Notes: generated by a model not told the origin, from the letters alone. Numbered from the stretch's first letter, positions 10,307-20,114 are shown. The stretch: DNA of 64,000 nucleotides from Bradyrhizobium sp. B097 (GCF_038957035.1 NZ_CP152412.1:6382501-6446500); one strand, 5' to 3'. Translations and numbers: made by a program.

Positions 10307-11545
10307 TCATGCCGTCCGCCGCGTCTCCGGCATCACCAGCCAGATCATGAACAGCCCCAGCGCGGCGACGCCGGCCAGGCCCATGAAGGCGGTGCTGCTG
10401 CCGAGCTTGTCGCTGACATAGCCGGCCAGCACCGTGCTGAGCGACGCGCCGACACCGACCGCGGTTCCGACGATGCCCTGCGCCAGGTTGAAATGGCCGC
10501 TGCCGAACGCCACGTCGGCCACGATCAGCGGCACCATGACGCTGAAGATCGCCGCGGTGATGCCGTCGAAGACCTGCACCATGACCAGCAGATAGGGATC
10601 CCGCACCGTTGCGAACAACAGGCCGCGGATCGCGAGCGAGGCAAATGCAAGCAGCAGCAGCGGCCGCCGGCCCCAGGCCTGGGCCTTGCGGCCAACCGAC
10701 GGCGAGCACAGCGCGACGATCGCCTGCGGCACGATGATGCAGGCGGCGATCAGGACCGGCGCCCATTGGCTCGACCGTGTCGTGACGACGCCCGCCATCA
10801 GCGGCAGCATCGCGGCATTGGCCAGTTGGAACAGCAGCATCGCGCCGGCAAAGATCAAAAGCGACCGCTGCCGCACCAGACCGACGATGCTGGTCGCTCG
10901 TTTGTCGGGAACCTCGCGCTTCACCTCGCCATGGGCCTGCGCGATGTCGATCTCGCGCTCGCGGATCCGCGCCAGCGACAGCAACGTCGGGATCGCAAGG
11001 ATGAAGGTCACGAGGAACACCGACCGGCTCGACAAGAAATAGCCGCAGGCGCCCATCAGCGCCGCGGCCGAGCCGCTGCCGAGCGAGGCAAAGCGGGCAT
11101 TCCGGCCGAGCCGCTCGCCGATCGCCAGCGGCCCGACCAGGCCGAGGCTGATCGCGGCGATCGCCGGACCCAGCACGCAGCTTGCGAGCGCGTGCAGTGT
11201 CGCGGCGAGCGTCACCACCGGAAAGATCGGCCAGACCGCGTAGGCCAGCGCGGCGGCGCCGATGGCGGCCACCGCCCAGCCCGCGACGACCCGCTCCGAG
11301 CGTGCGGCATCGACGATCGCGCCGCCGGGCACCTGGCCCAAGAGGCCAATGATGCCGCCGATCGAGAGCACGAAGCCGATCTCGACCTGGGTCCATTTCT
11401 GCGTCGTCAGATAGACCGCGATGAACGGGCCGAAGCCGGTTTGCACGTCGGCCAGGAAGAAGATGAACCAGTCGAGCCCGCGCTGGCTTTCGCGCGACGG
11501 CGTGCGCGGTTCCTCGGGACTGGGCTGACCGGGAACAAGCGGCAC
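10307..11545 (-). CDS. Major facilitator superfamily transporter
   Basis: A 12-helix MFS carrier. The first membrane segment is GLDWFIFFLADVQTGFGPFIAVYL; helix 2 and the following loop read GFVLSIGGIIGLLGQVPGGAIVDAARSER, close to the MFS motif A position. The second half has VGRKAQAWGRRPLLLLAFASLA, the equivalent loop. I take the GTG at 11545 (412 residues). An alternative TTG at 11677 gives 456 residues but would add a polar tail and overlap the PRC-barrel gene by 44 bp. Neither start has a convincing ribosome-binding site. The transported compound is unknown. Confidence 0.8.
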   Translation of the reverse strand: MPLVPGQPSPEEPRTPSRESQRGLDWFIFFLADVQTGFGPFIAVYLTTQKWTQVEIGFVLSIGGIIGLLGQVPGGAIVDAARSERVVAGWAVAAIGAAALAYAVWPIFPVVTLAATLHALASCVLGPAIAAISLGLVGPLAIGERLGRNARFASLGSGSAAALMGACGYFLSSRSVFLVTFILAIPTLLSLARIREREIDIAQAHGEVKREVPDKRATSIVGLVRQRSLLIFAGAMLLFQLANAAMLPLMAGVVTTRSSQWAPVLIAACIIVPQAIVALCSPSVGRKAQAWGRRPLLLLAFASLAIRGLLFATVRDPYLLVMVQVFDGITAAIFSVMVPLIVADVAFGSGHFNLAQGIVGTAVGVGASLSTVLAGYVSDKLGSSTAFMGLAGVAALGLFMIWLVMPETRRTA

Positions 11546-11633
11546 AATTTTGGTGCCGCCGGCTGATCGCCCGCCACGATCGTCGCCAACCGTCTCGAAG
11601 GCAGAGTCCGGGCGCGCGACCAGCTTTAGCCCC

Positions 11634-12164
11634 CTAATGTTCGTAATCCCATGGATGAAGACTGCCGGCCGCGCCAAGCACGATCAGCGGCGTATCTTCC
11701 TTGTATTCGGGCGCAGCGCTCACCTGCTGCTTGTTGAGGTCCAGCGTGATGCTGTCGCTCTTGCTGGAAACGCCGGCGAAGCGCAGTGCGTTCCAATCGA
11801 CGACGATCTTGCGGCTGCCGACCCCGAGAAAGCCGCCGAAATCGATCACCGCGGCGCGGACCTTGCCGTCGCGGTCGACGATGACGTCGACGATGCGGCC
11901 CATGTCCTCATTGGCGGAACTGCGCACGTCGCGCCCGAGAATGCCGTGCGCATCGCGCGCGCCGATCACGGTCACCGAAGGCGGCGGCGACTGTTCCTTT
12001 GACGGTTCCTTGGCCTGCTCCTTCGGTGCAGCGGATGCTGGCGGCGCAGGAGTTGCTGACGGCGCCTGGGCCGCTGGCGTCTTGCCTTCGTCGTCGGCGG
12101 CGCGGACACCCGCGCATGTCAGCAGCGCCGCTCCAACCAGCATCACCATGATCCTCGGACGCAT
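11634..12164 (-). CDS. Exported PRC-barrel domain protein
   Basis: 176 residues with a Sec signal peptide (MRPRIMVMLVGAALLTCAGVRA) and a Pro/Ala/Lys-rich linker (residues about 25-62). The PRC-barrel domain reads ILGRDVRSSANEDMGRIVDVIVDRDG followed by VRAAVIDFGGFLGVGSRKIVVDW. Such exported PRC-barrel proteins are common in rhizobia and are of unknown function; they are thought to be structural or regulatory adaptors in the envelope. It precedes the MFS gene on the same strand and may be co-transcribed with it. Confidence 0.85.
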   Translation of the reverse strand: MRPRIMVMLVGAALLTCAGVRAADDEGKTPAAQAPSATPAPPASAAPKEQAKEPSKEQSPPPSVTVIGARDAHGILGRDVRSSANEDMGRIVDVIVDRDGKVRAAVIDFGGFLGVGSRKIVVDWNALRFAGVSSKSDSITLDLNKQQVSAAPEYKEDTPLIVLGAAGSLHPWDYEH

Positions 12165-12219
12165 ATACCTCTCCCCTACCTCTCCCCACGATTTCGCCGC
12201 GCGCAGCGTGCGACGACGC

Positions 12220-14421
12220 TCAATGCGTCAGCACGATCGACACCTGGATCTGGCCGCGCGTGCGCAACACTTCGAGTGACACCTCGTCGCCGTGACGGCG
12301 CAGCCGCAAATCGACGCTGGACGCGCCGAGCCTGAGGTCGCGCAGCACCACGTCGTTGAGAAAATCCGGCAGCCGCGGATCGCGCAAGCGGATCTCGCCG
12401 CGTGCGGTGTCGAACTCCAGCCCGAGCGCGGCCTCCAGCAGCGTGAACGGCGTCGCGCTCGCCCAGGCCTGCGGCGCGCAGGCCACCGGATAGAGCACCG
12501 GGCCGCGCCGGCGCTCGCGTCGGAAGCCGCAGAACAGCTCCGGCAACCGCCGCAGCTCCATATAGCTCGCGGCGTCGAACAGGCCCTTGAACAGATGCGC
12601 GACCGAATGCTTCAGGCCGTAGCGGGCAAATCCGAGTGCGATCAGCGCATTGTCATGCGGCCAGATCGAGCCGTCGTGATAGGACATCGGGTTGTAGCGC
12701 GCTTCGCCCGCGGCGACGGTGCGGATGCCCCAGCCCGAGAAGAACCTTTGGCTCATCAGGTCGGCGGCAACCCGCCGCGCGCGGTCTTCGCGCACCATGC
12801 CGGAAAACAAGGTCTGTCCGGCATTCGACGTGCGCACCTTGCACGGCTGCTTGGCGCCGTCGAGCGCGAGCGCATAGGTGCCAAGCTCCTCGCACCAGAA
12901 CGCCGCCTCGAACCGCTCACGCAGCCGCTCGGCCTCCGCATCGAGCCTCAAAGCCTTGTCGGCAAACCCGAGCCGCCGCGCCGCTTGCGCGGCAAGCTGC
13001 TTGCCGGCGAACACGTAGCCTTGCACTTCCGCGAGCGCGATATTGCCTTCGGCAAGCGTACCGTCGGCGTGGAAGATGGCGTCGAAGGAGTCTTTCCAGC
13101 CTTGATTGCGCAGCCCCTCCTCGGTGGCGCGCTGATACTCGACGAACCCATCGCGATCGGGATCGCCCGGACCGTCGATCCATTGCAACCCGGCCTCGAC
13201 CGCCGGCCACAACTCGCGCAACGTCTCCACGTCGCCGGTGCGCTCCAGATAGAGCCCGGCGAGCAGCACGAACAGCGGGGTCGAATCGACGCTGCCGTAG
13301 TAATGCGCGAACGGCACCTCGCGCAGCGCCGCCATCTCGCCGCCGCGCATCTCGTGCAGGATCTTGCCCGGCGCTGCATCGGACAAAGGATCGACCGCCT
13401 TGGCCTGGAACAGCGCGAGCCGCTTCAACACGCCCTTCGCGATCCGCGGATCGACCCACAGCATTTGCAGCGCGGTGATCAGCCCGTCGCGGCCGAAGGT
13501 CGTCGAATACCAGGGAATGCCGGCATAGGGGTAACGGCCCTGCGGCGTCTCCGTCATCAGCATATTGAGGTCGGCCATCGCCTGGCACAGCACCTCGTTG
13601 AAGATGTTGTTCGAGGTCTCGATGCTGGCCGCGCCGGCCGACGAAGTCCGCATCTCGCGGCGATGCGCCAGCAGCCCGCGGAAGAACGGCGCCGGCTTCT
13701 GCATGATCGGCTTGTTGCAAGAGACCGCGACGAACAGCGACGTCACCTGCCCCGGCTCGAGGTCGAAATGATAGGTCGCGGCGTTGACCGACAGCCGGGT
13801 CGGCCGCGGATCGAAATGCAGCGCGGTGATCCGCGTCTGCTCGTCGAGGCCGCAATATTCCAGCACGACGTCGGTCGGGCCGAGCAGCTTGCTCGAGCCG
13901 ATGCCACGGCGCGGCCGCCGCTCGCCGCGCACTTCGAACAAATCGGCGAAATCATTGTCGAACAGCAGCGTCAGATCGAAGCTCGCTACGTGTTCGCCGT
14001 GGTTCTGCAGGCCGATCCGCTGATAGGCGGTGCCGCGCCACAGGAAGATCGAGCGCACGATGTGCAGCGTGTCCTTCTGCAAGGTCAGACGGCCGTCGCG
14101 ATAGACGTCGGAATTGGTGAGATCGACCGTCAGCGCCGAATTGTCGTCGCGCATGTTGGAGCCGAGCAGCAGCGGCTGCACGTCCTCCAGCACCATCTCC
14201 AGCCGCGCGAGGTACCGCGTGTCGGCGTTGAACAGGCCATCCGGCCCGCCCGCCGAAGCGCCGATATCGCCATGGCTGTCGAGCACGATGAAGGTGTCGT
14301 CATGCTTGAGCGAGCGCCGCGGCCGCGCCGCGGGCCCGGTCATCGGAATGTAGAACGGCGATTCGGCGACGTGCTCAGTGATGCGAGCAGTGATGATCTG
14401 CGTAACGACGTCAGCTGCCAT
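12220..14421 (-). CDS. Glycogen-debranching-type amylo-alpha-1,6-glucosidase (GDE N-terminal domain plus six-hairpin glucosidase domain)
   Basis: 733 residues. The N-terminal beta-rich domain (about residues 30-240) contains LDSHGDIGASAGGPDGLFNADTRYL and resembles the bacterial glycogen debranching enzyme N-terminal domain. The C-terminal alpha-toroid (about 260-690) has PYAGIPWYSTTFGRDGLITALQMLW, SVDSTPLFVLLAGLY, NQGWKDSFDAI and SYHDGSIWPHDNALIALGFARYG, typical of this glucosidase group. The expected activity is hydrolysis of alpha-1,6-linked glucose in glycogen-like glucans or trehalose/glucan-related oligosaccharides; the exact substrate is inferred. No signal peptide is seen. The gene lies near glgA and is followed upstream by an exporter and a divergent GT4 glycosyltransferase. 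Confidence 0.88.
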   Translation of the reverse strand: MAADVVTQIITARITEHVAESPFYIPMTGPAARPRRSLKHDDTFIVLDSHGDIGASAGGPDGLFNADTRYLARLEMVLEDVQPLLLGSNMRDDNSALTVDLTNSDVYRDGRLTLQKDTLHIVRSIFLWRGTAYQRIGLQNHGEHVASFDLTLLFDNDFADLFEVRGERRPRRGIGSSKLLGPTDVVLEYCGLDEQTRITALHFDPRPTRLSVNAATYHFDLEPGQVTSLFVAVSCNKPIMQKPAPFFRGLLAHRREMRTSSAGAASIETSNNIFNEVLCQAMADLNMLMTETPQGRYPYAGIPWYSTTFGRDGLITALQMLWVDPRIAKGVLKRLALFQAKAVDPLSDAAPGKILHEMRGGEMAALREVPFAHYYGSVDSTPLFVLLAGLYLERTGDVETLRELWPAVEAGLQWIDGPGDPDRDGFVEYQRATEEGLRNQGWKDSFDAIFHADGTLAEGNIALAEVQGYVFAGKQLAAQAARRLGFADKALRLDAEAERLRERFEAAFWCEELGTYALALDGAKQPCKVRTSNAGQTLFSGMVREDRARRVAADLMSQRFFSGWGIRTVAAGEARYNPMSYHDGSIWPHDNALIALGFARYGLKHSVAHLFKGLFDAASYMELRRLPELFCGFRRERRRGPVLYPVACAPQAWASATPFTLLEAALGLEFDTARGEIRLRDPRLPDFLNDVVLRDLRLGASSVDLRLRRHGDEVSLEVLRTRGQIQVSIVLTH

Positions 14422-14529
14422 CTGAACCTCTGGCGACTTGGCTTGGCCCGACTCTCGGCCTGACTGTTGGCTCGAATCCTGGCTCGAACGAACGCACCGG
14501 AACGCAAGACCGCGCTTGATGACGCGGGG

Positions 14530-16293
14530 TCAGGCGGCGCTGGTGGAGAGACGGCCCATCTCGCGCGCGACCAGGTCGCGGTAGGGACCCCTTCCCTTCA
14601 CGAGGATATCGGGCGGACCGTCCTCGACGATCCGGCCGCCCTGCAGCACGAGCACGCGGTCGAAGCTGCGCAGCGTCGCGAGGCGGTGCGCGATCGCCAC
14701 CACCGTACGCCCGCGCATCAGCCGCGACAACGCCTCGCGGATCGCCTCCTCGGAGTCCGCATCGAGCGCCGCGGTGGCCTCGTCGAGCAACAGGATCGGC
14801 GCGTCCTTCAGGAAGGCGCGCGCGATCGCGATCCGCTGGCGCTGGCCGCCGGAGACCTTGACGCCCCGGTCGCCGACGATGGTGTTCATGCCATCGGGCA
14901 AGGTCTCGATGAAGTCGCAGCGCGCGGCGATCGCCGCCCGCCGCACCTCGTCGTCGGTGGCATCGGGCCGGCCGTAACGGATGTTCTCCAGGATCGAGCG
15001 GTGGAACAGCGAGATGTCCTGCGGCACCACCGAGATCGCCGCGCGCAAGCTCTGCTGGGTGACGCGCGAGATGTCCTGGCCGTCGACCGTGATGTTGCCC
15101 TGCTCGACGTCGTAGAAGCGCTGCAGTAGGGTAAACAGTGTTGACTTGCCGCCGCCGGATTGGCCGACCAGTCCGACACGCTGGCCGGGCTGGATGCGCA
15201 GGCTGAAGCGCTCGAACACCTGCAAGCCGCCGGGATAGCGGAACGAGACATTGTTGAAGGCGATCGCCGCGCCGCTTTTCACCAGCACCTCGGCCTCTGG
15301 ATGATCCTTCAGCTCGTGCGGCTGCAACAGCGTCGCCAGCGCCTCGGTCAGGCGGGCGACATGCTGGGTGACGTCGACCAGCGCAACGGCGAGATCGCGG
15401 GTGGCGCTGAGGATCGAGATGCCGAGCGTGCAGACCAGCACGACGTCGCCGGTCGTTGCCGCGCCCTGCTGCCAGAGATTGAGAGCCCAGGCCAGCATCG
15501 CGATCGTCAGAATGACGGTCACGCCGGCGTGAACGAGGCGAAGCTTTTCGAGATAGCGCAGGGAACGGCCGCGCGCGACGAGTTCCCGATTGACGGTCGC
15601 ATCGAAGCGGTCGTGCTCATAGCCGAGGCCGCAGAACGCGCGCACCAGCGGCAGGTTGTTGATGACGTCGACCATTTCGCCGTCCACGGCCGCCGCCCTA
15701 TTGGCGAAATCGTCATGCAGCGGCCTGCCGGCGGCGGCCATGCGGAACATGGCCACCACCATGGTTCCCGCGATCAGGATCAGCACTGCTGACATTGTCA
15801 CGCTGACGGTTCCAACCAGGGTGATCGCCGCGAAGGTCGCGATGCAAGGCGGCAACACGTTCCATACGAACATGTTCTCGACGGTGTACACGGCGTTCGA
15901 CGTCGCCGTAATCCGGCTGGTCAGCATGCCCGGCAGGCGGTCCGTGAAATAGCTCGGCGCGTGGCCGGTGAGATGGCGGAACATGTCGCGGCGAAGGTCG
16001 CCGCTGACGCTGACGAAAGTGTAGCTCGCGGTCCAGCTCGCGATCCGCCACAGGAAGTTGTCGGCGGCGATCAGCGACATGAGCAGAGCGAATGCCAGCC
16101 ATACGCCATTTGCGGCCGACGGCCCTGCCGACAAGGCGTCGACCAGATTCTTCACGCCGTATTGCGTGCCTACTGAGCAGGCAACCGCCGCGACGACGGC
16201 CGACAAAATCACAACATGCGACGGAAGCCGCCGGCGCAGATAGCGCAGCACAAAGGGGAACGGGCGATGCGCGTAGCCTGACAGATGGTCCAT
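14530..16293 (-). CDS. ABC exporter, fused membrane and ATPase domains (MsbA/LagD-like)
   Basis: 587 residues from the ATG at 16293, preceded by AGGA; a TTG four codons upstream is possible. Residues about 15-300 form a six-helix type IV exporter domain (VVILSAVVAAVACSVGTQYGV, WLAFALLMSLIAA, VLILIAGTMVVAMF). Residues about 340-575 form the ATPase with Walker A GQSGGGKST, signature VSGGQRQRIAIARA, Walker B ILLLDEATAALD and H-loop VVAIAHRLAT. It should work as a homodimer moving a lipid, glycan or peptide outward. The gene lies between a glucan-active hydrolase and a divergent glycosyltransferase, which fits export of a glycan or glycolipid, but that is only context. Confidence 0.87.
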   Translation of the reverse strand: MDHLSGYAHRPFPFVLRYLRRRLPSHVVILSAVVAAVACSVGTQYGVKNLVDALSAGPSAANGVWLAFALLMSLIAADNFLWRIASWTASYTFVSVSGDLRRDMFRHLTGHAPSYFTDRLPGMLTSRITATSNAVYTVENMFVWNVLPPCIATFAAITLVGTVSVTMSAVLILIAGTMVVAMFRMAAAGRPLHDDFANRAAAVDGEMVDVINNLPLVRAFCGLGYEHDRFDATVNRELVARGRSLRYLEKLRLVHAGVTVILTIAMLAWALNLWQQGAATTGDVVLVCTLGISILSATRDLAVALVDVTQHVARLTEALATLLQPHELKDHPEAEVLVKSGAAIAFNNVSFRYPGGLQVFERFSLRIQPGQRVGLVGQSGGGKSTLFTLLQRFYDVEQGNITVDGQDISRVTQQSLRAAISVVPQDISLFHRSILENIRYGRPDATDDEVRRAAIAARCDFIETLPDGMNTIVGDRGVKVSGGQRQRIAIARAFLKDAPILLLDEATAALDADSEEAIREALSRLMRGRTVVAIAHRLATLRSFDRVLVLQGGRIVEDGPPDILVKGRGPYRDLVAREMGRLSTSAA

Positions 16294-16604
16294 GACGTCC
16301 TGCAAAAGCTGTTGAAGGTGAACGAGAAAATTTTAGTCGAAGCTCTCGTGCACGATGACGCGAAGGGCGGCGGTGGGATTGCTCGATGCAGCCATCACTG
16401 CGCGACAATTTTGCAACGCTGGCGTCGGCAAAAACGTGTTGGAGCGAGATGGCATCAGCAAGACCACAGTGTGATGGAAGAAAGAAGCGGCAGATCTCCC
16501 ACACCTAAGGAACCTCGCACGTGCGAGAACGTTCCCGTCATTGGCATGTCGCTGCCATCAGAGGGCTGAGGGTCCCATCCACATTACCAACAGGAGACGG
16601 AGAA
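16294..16604. other. Divergent intergenic region between ABC exporter and GT4 glycosyltransferase
   Basis: About 310 bp that must contain the promoters for both divergent genes. A good AGGAG (16592-16596) serves the glycosyltransferase ATG at 16605. I see no conserved ORF, repeat or clear RNA structure in it. Confidence 0.6.
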
Positions 16605-17672
16605 ATGCGCATCGCGCAGGTTGCCCCGCTGACGGAGGCTGTTCCCCCCAAGCTCTACGGCGGCACCGAACGGGTCGTGCACTGGCTGACCGAAGAACTT
16701 GTAACACTTGGACATGACGTGACGTTGTTCGCCAGTGGCGATTCACAGACCTCCGCGAAGCTCGATGCGACCTGGCCGAAGGCACTGCGCCTCGACGGTT
16801 CCGTCCGCGACCCCAATGCGCTGCACATGGTGATGCTGGAGCGCGTCCGGCAGAAGGCCGACGACGACGAGTTCGACTTCCTGCATTTCCATCTCGACTA
16901 CTATCCGTGGTCGGCGTTCTCGCGGCAGCCGACGCCGTTCGTGACCACGCTGCACGGACGGCTCGACCTGCCGGAGCACCAGCCCGTCTTCAACACCTTC
17001 TCCAAGATCCCGGTGATCTCGATCTCCAATGCGCAGCGGCGGCCGGTGCCGCAGGCGCACTGGGTGCGCACCATCCATCACGGCCTGCCGGAGAATTTGC
17101 TGACGCCGCAACCAGCCAAGCAAACCTATCTCGCCGTGCTCGGCCGCATCGCTCCGGAGAAAGGCGTCGATCGCGCGATCAAGATCGCGACCCGCTGCGG
17201 CATTCCGCTGAAGATCGCAGCCAAGGTCGATCGCGCCGACCAGGAATATTACGACGAGTTGATCAAGCCGCTGATCACCAACAATCCGCTGATCGAGTTC
17301 ATCGGCGAGATCAGCGACCGCGAGAAGCCGGATTTTCTCAGCGGCGCGATCGGGCTGCTGGTTCCAATCGACTGGCCGGAGCCGTTCGGCCTTGTGATGA
17401 TCGAAGCGATGGCCTGCGGCACGCCCGTCATCGCCTATAACCGCGGCTCGGTGCCGGAGATCATCGAGGATGGCCTGACCGGCTTCATCGTCGAGGACGA
17501 GATCAGCGCGATCTCCTCGGTCGGCCGGCTCTCGACGCTCAACCGCGACGCGATCCGCAAGCAGTTCGAGACCCGCTTCACCGCGCGCCGGATGGCGCTC
17601 GACTATCTCGCCGCCTATCGCAGCCTGATGGAAGCCAAGCCGCGCTTCAAGCTGGTGGCGAGCGCCGAATAG
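16605..17672 (+). CDS. Family 4 glycosyltransferase (GT-B fold)
   Basis: 355 residues, cytoplasmic. The N-terminus (RIAQVAPLTEAVPPKLYGGTERVVHWLTEEL) is the acceptor-side Rossmann domain with the glycine loop. The C-terminal domain has LGRIAPEKGVDRAIKIA and the retaining-GT EX7E motif in EPFGLVMIEAMACGTPVIAYNRGSVPEIIEDG. The start at 16605 has an AGGAG site 8 bp upstream. It probably transfers a sugar from an NDP-sugar to a glycan or glycerolipid acceptor that cannot be identified. It is transcribed divergently from the ABC exporter and is followed by a hairpin that looks like a terminator. Confidence 0.87.
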   Translation: MRIAQVAPLTEAVPPKLYGGTERVVHWLTEELVTLGHDVTLFASGDSQTSAKLDATWPKALRLDGSVRDPNALHMVMLERVRQKADDDEFDFLHFHLDYYPWSAFSRQPTPFVTTLHGRLDLPEHQPVFNTFSKIPVISISNAQRRPVPQAHWVRTIHHGLPENLLTPQPAKQTYLAVLGRIAPEKGVDRAIKIATRCGIPLKIAAKVDRADQEYYDELIKPLITNNPLIEFIGEISDREKPDFLSGAIGLLVPIDWPEPFGLVMIEAMACGTPVIAYNRGSVPEIIEDGLTGFIVEDEISAISSVGRLSTLNRDAIRKQFETRFTARRMALDYLAAYRSLMEAKPRFKLVASAE

Positions 17673-17685
17673 CCGTTGCAGCGGC

Positions 17686-17746
17686 CGATCGAATGATCCG
17701 GCGGGCCGGCCGGCCCCCCTGTGCCGGTCCGTCGGGTCATTCGATT
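17686..17746 (+). terminator. Large imperfect hairpin downstream of the GT4 gene
   Basis: ATCGAATGATCCGG at 17688-17701 pairs with a near-complementary arm at 17732-17745, with GC-rich inner sequence. It begins about 15 bp after the glycosyltransferase stop and is followed by TTGTCAATAAT rather than a clean U-run. It may terminate transcription or stabilise the 3' end. Confidence 0.5.
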
Positions 17747-17974
17747 GTCAATAATACCGTCGTGTTCGGTGGCAACTCCCACGCAGCGAAGCGGCTCACA
17801 TGCGCGCGTCGCGCGATTGCTGCAACGCACCAGTCGCAACGCGTTTCCCCCGTGACCCCGGCCGATATCGCCTTTGCGATTGCCGAATTACGTGCTCTTA
17901 TGCGCCCCGCTTGAACAAAAAATAATAAGCGCGCGGACGGAGCAACCGTGCCGCCGTCGCACAGGGGGAACGCC

Positions 17975-19228
17975 ATGACAGGGGACCGCAAGCCGTCGGC
18001 CATTAATAATGCGGCGCCGACCAAGGCCTCACGGACAAAGCTGAACCGCCGCGAGTTCCTGATCAAAACCGGCGGCGTGCTCGCGGCCGGCGCATTCGGC
18101 GCCGTCCCGCTGCGCGGCTGGGCCGCCGACCCGATCAATATCGGAGCGCTCTATCCGAGCACCGGCAGCATGGCGCAGATCGGCATCGGCTGCGTTGCAG
18201 CGGCCAAGCTCGCGGTCGACATGGTCAACGAGGCCGGCGGCATCAAGTCGCTCGGCGGCGCCAAGCTCAACCTCATCGTCTCCGACGTGCAGAGCGACAC
18301 CACGGTGACGCGCACCGAGACCGACCGGCTCATCACCGGCAACAAGCTGTCGGCGATCCATGGCTGCTACGCCAGCGCGCTGACCTTGATCGCAAGCGAA
18401 GTCTGCGAGCGCGCCAGGGTTCCGATCATCACCGGATCGAGCTCCGACCAGCTCAACAAGGGACGCACCTACACTTTCACGCCGTTCGCGCGCGCCTCGC
18501 AATTCGCCAAGGCGCAGTTGCAGATGGCCAAGCTGGTCAGCGATCAGGCCAAGATCGCCGTCATCTTCGAGAACACCGCATTCGGCACCTCGACCTCGAA
18601 CGGGCTGAAGGAGCTGGCGCCCGGCGAAGGCGTCGAGATCGTGATGTTCGAGCCCTACTCGGCCGGCTTCACCGATGCGAGCCCGCTGATCAACAAGGTC
18701 AAGGCCTCCGGCGCCAACACGCTGTTCTCGCTGTCCTATCTCAACGACCTCATCCTGATCGTGCGCACGGTGAAGCAGGTCGGGCTCAACATCGCGATCA
18801 ATGGCGGCTCGGGCGGCTTCGTGATGCCGGACTTCTACAAGAATGTCGGCAAAGCCGCCGAAGGCCTCCAGGGCGTGGCGCACTGGAACCACGACGTCAA
18901 CGACGATGCGCAGAAGGTCAACGCCGAGTTCAAGAAGCGCACCGGCGAGTTCGCCTTCGAATATGCCGGCGGCCTGGTCGCACAGACCTTCATGCTGGCC
19001 GACGCGCTGGAGCGCGCCGCCTCCGCCGATCCCAAGAAGGTGCGCGAAGCGCTCTCGACGCTCGACGTCTCCTCGGGCTACGCGGCGATGGCGCCCGGCG
19101 GCAAGGTCAAGTTCGGCCCCGACGGCAAGAACGTTTATGGCCGTCCGGTCGGCGTGCAGTGGCAGAACGCCGATCTCGCCAGCATCTTCCCCAAGGAAGA
19201 CGCCCGCGCCCCGCTGATGAAGACCTGA
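17975..19228 (+). CDS. Branched-chain-amino-acid-type ABC transporter substrate-binding protein with Tat signal
   Basis: Periplasmic ligand-binding protein of the LivK/UrtA family, 417 residues. The signal is Tat type (NRREFLIKTGGVLAAGAFGAVP), then mature sequence PINIGALYPSTGSMAQIGIG. The start chosen is the ATG at 17975, which has AGGGGGAA just upstream; a GTG at 17948 is less likely. Periplasmic-binding fold features include AKIAVIFENTAFGTS and TLFSLSYLNDLILIVRTVKQVG. It heads an operon with two permeases and two ATPases. Members bind branched-chain amino acids, amides, urea or aromatic acids, so the ligand is open. The 302 bp upstream hold the terminator-like hairpin and no gene. Confidence 0.9.
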   Translation: MTGDRKPSAINNAAPTKASRTKLNRREFLIKTGGVLAAGAFGAVPLRGWAADPINIGALYPSTGSMAQIGIGCVAAAKLAVDMVNEAGGIKSLGGAKLNLIVSDVQSDTTVTRTETDRLITGNKLSAIHGCYASALTLIASEVCERARVPIITGSSSDQLNKGRTYTFTPFARASQFAKAQLQMAKLVSDQAKIAVIFENTAFGTSTSNGLKELAPGEGVEIVMFEPYSAGFTDASPLINKVKASGANTLFSLSYLNDLILIVRTVKQVGLNIAINGGSGGFVMPDFYKNVGKAAEGLQGVAHWNHDVNDDAQKVNAEFKKRTGEFAFEYAGGLVAQTFMLADALERAASADPKKVREALSTLDVSSGYAAMAPGGKVKFGPDGKNVYGRPVGVQWQNADLASIFPKEDARAPLMKT

Positions 19229-19244
19229 ACCGCGGTCGCATCGC

Positions 19245-20114
19245 ATGTGGGAGACACTGGCCCAGGCTGTCATCAACGGCCTGCTCATCGGCGGCATCTA
19301 CGCGCTGGTCAGCATCGGCGTCACGCTGATCTTCGGCGTGGTCAAGATCGTCAATTTCGCCCAAGGCGAGTTCGTGATGATCGGGATGTACATCTCGTTC
19401 TTCCTCGCCACGCAGTTCGGCATCGATCCGCTGGTCTCGCTGGTCGTCTCGATGCCGGTGCTGTTCCTTGCCGGCGTCCTGATCCAGCACTTCCTGATCC
19501 GCAGGGTGCTCGGGCCGAACGACATGCCGCAGATCTTCCTGACCTTTGCGCTGTCGCTATTGCTGCTCAATCTCTCGCTGATGCTGTTCAGCGCCAACTA
19601 CCGCACCGTCCATACCTCCTATTCGGATGAAGCGTGGCACATCGGCGGGCTGTACATTCCGGTGGCAAAGTTGATTGCCTTTGCGGTCGCGATGGCGCTC
19701 AGCGGGCTGCTCTGGGTGTTCCTGCACACCACCGATCTCGGCCGCGCCATGCGTGCGGCATCGCAGAACCGCGACGTCGCGATGCTGATGGGGATCAATC
19801 CCAACCGTGTGTTCGCGGTTGCGTTCGGCACCGCGCTGGCGCTCGCCGGTGCCGCCGGGTCGCTGCTGATGCCGTTCTATTCGGCCTATCCATTCGTCGG
19901 CCAGGTGTTCGTGCTGATGGCGTTCGTCGCGGTCGTGATGGGCACGCTCGGCAATGTGATGGGCGCGCTGGTCGCGAGCCTGATGATGGGCGTGGCGGAA
20001 TCGCTCGGCATCCAGTTCGTCGGCGCCGATTCCGGCCTGATCGTGGTGTTCGCGCTGTTGCTGCTGACGCTTGCCTTCAGGCCGAGCGGGCTCGGCGCCA
20101 GGAGGGGCCGCTGA
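19245..20114 (+). CDS. Branched-chain-amino-acid-type ABC permease, LivH type
   Basis: Inner-membrane permease of 289 residues. The N-terminus NGLLIGGIYALVSIGVTLIFGVVKIVNFAQGEFVMIGMYISF is diagnostic for LivH (the IVNFAQGEF signature). It is the first of two permeases in the operon, and its stop overlaps the next start (TGATG at 20112-20116). It pairs with LivM-type protein 20114-21100. Confidence 0.93.
   Translation: MWETLAQAVINGLLIGGIYALVSIGVTLIFGVVKIVNFAQGEFVMIGMYISFFLATQFGIDPLVSLVVSMPVLFLAGVLIQHFLIRRVLGPNDMPQIFLTFALSLLLLNLSLMLFSANYRTVHTSYSDEAWHIGGLYIPVAKLIAFAVAMALSGLLWVFLHTTDLGRAMRAASQNRDVAMLMGINPNRVFAVAFGTALALAGAAGSLLMPFYSAYPFVGQVFVLMAFVAVVMGTLGNVMGALVASLMMGVAESLGIQFVGADSGLIVVFALLLLTLAFRPSGLGARRGR

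Noticed and set aside
12292..14463. A 723-codon plus-strand open frame opposite the glucosidase gene
   Set aside because: It mirrors the minus-strand gene in high-GC sequence; its translation is Arg/Ala/Gln-rich with no motif, while the minus-strand product has clear family signatures.
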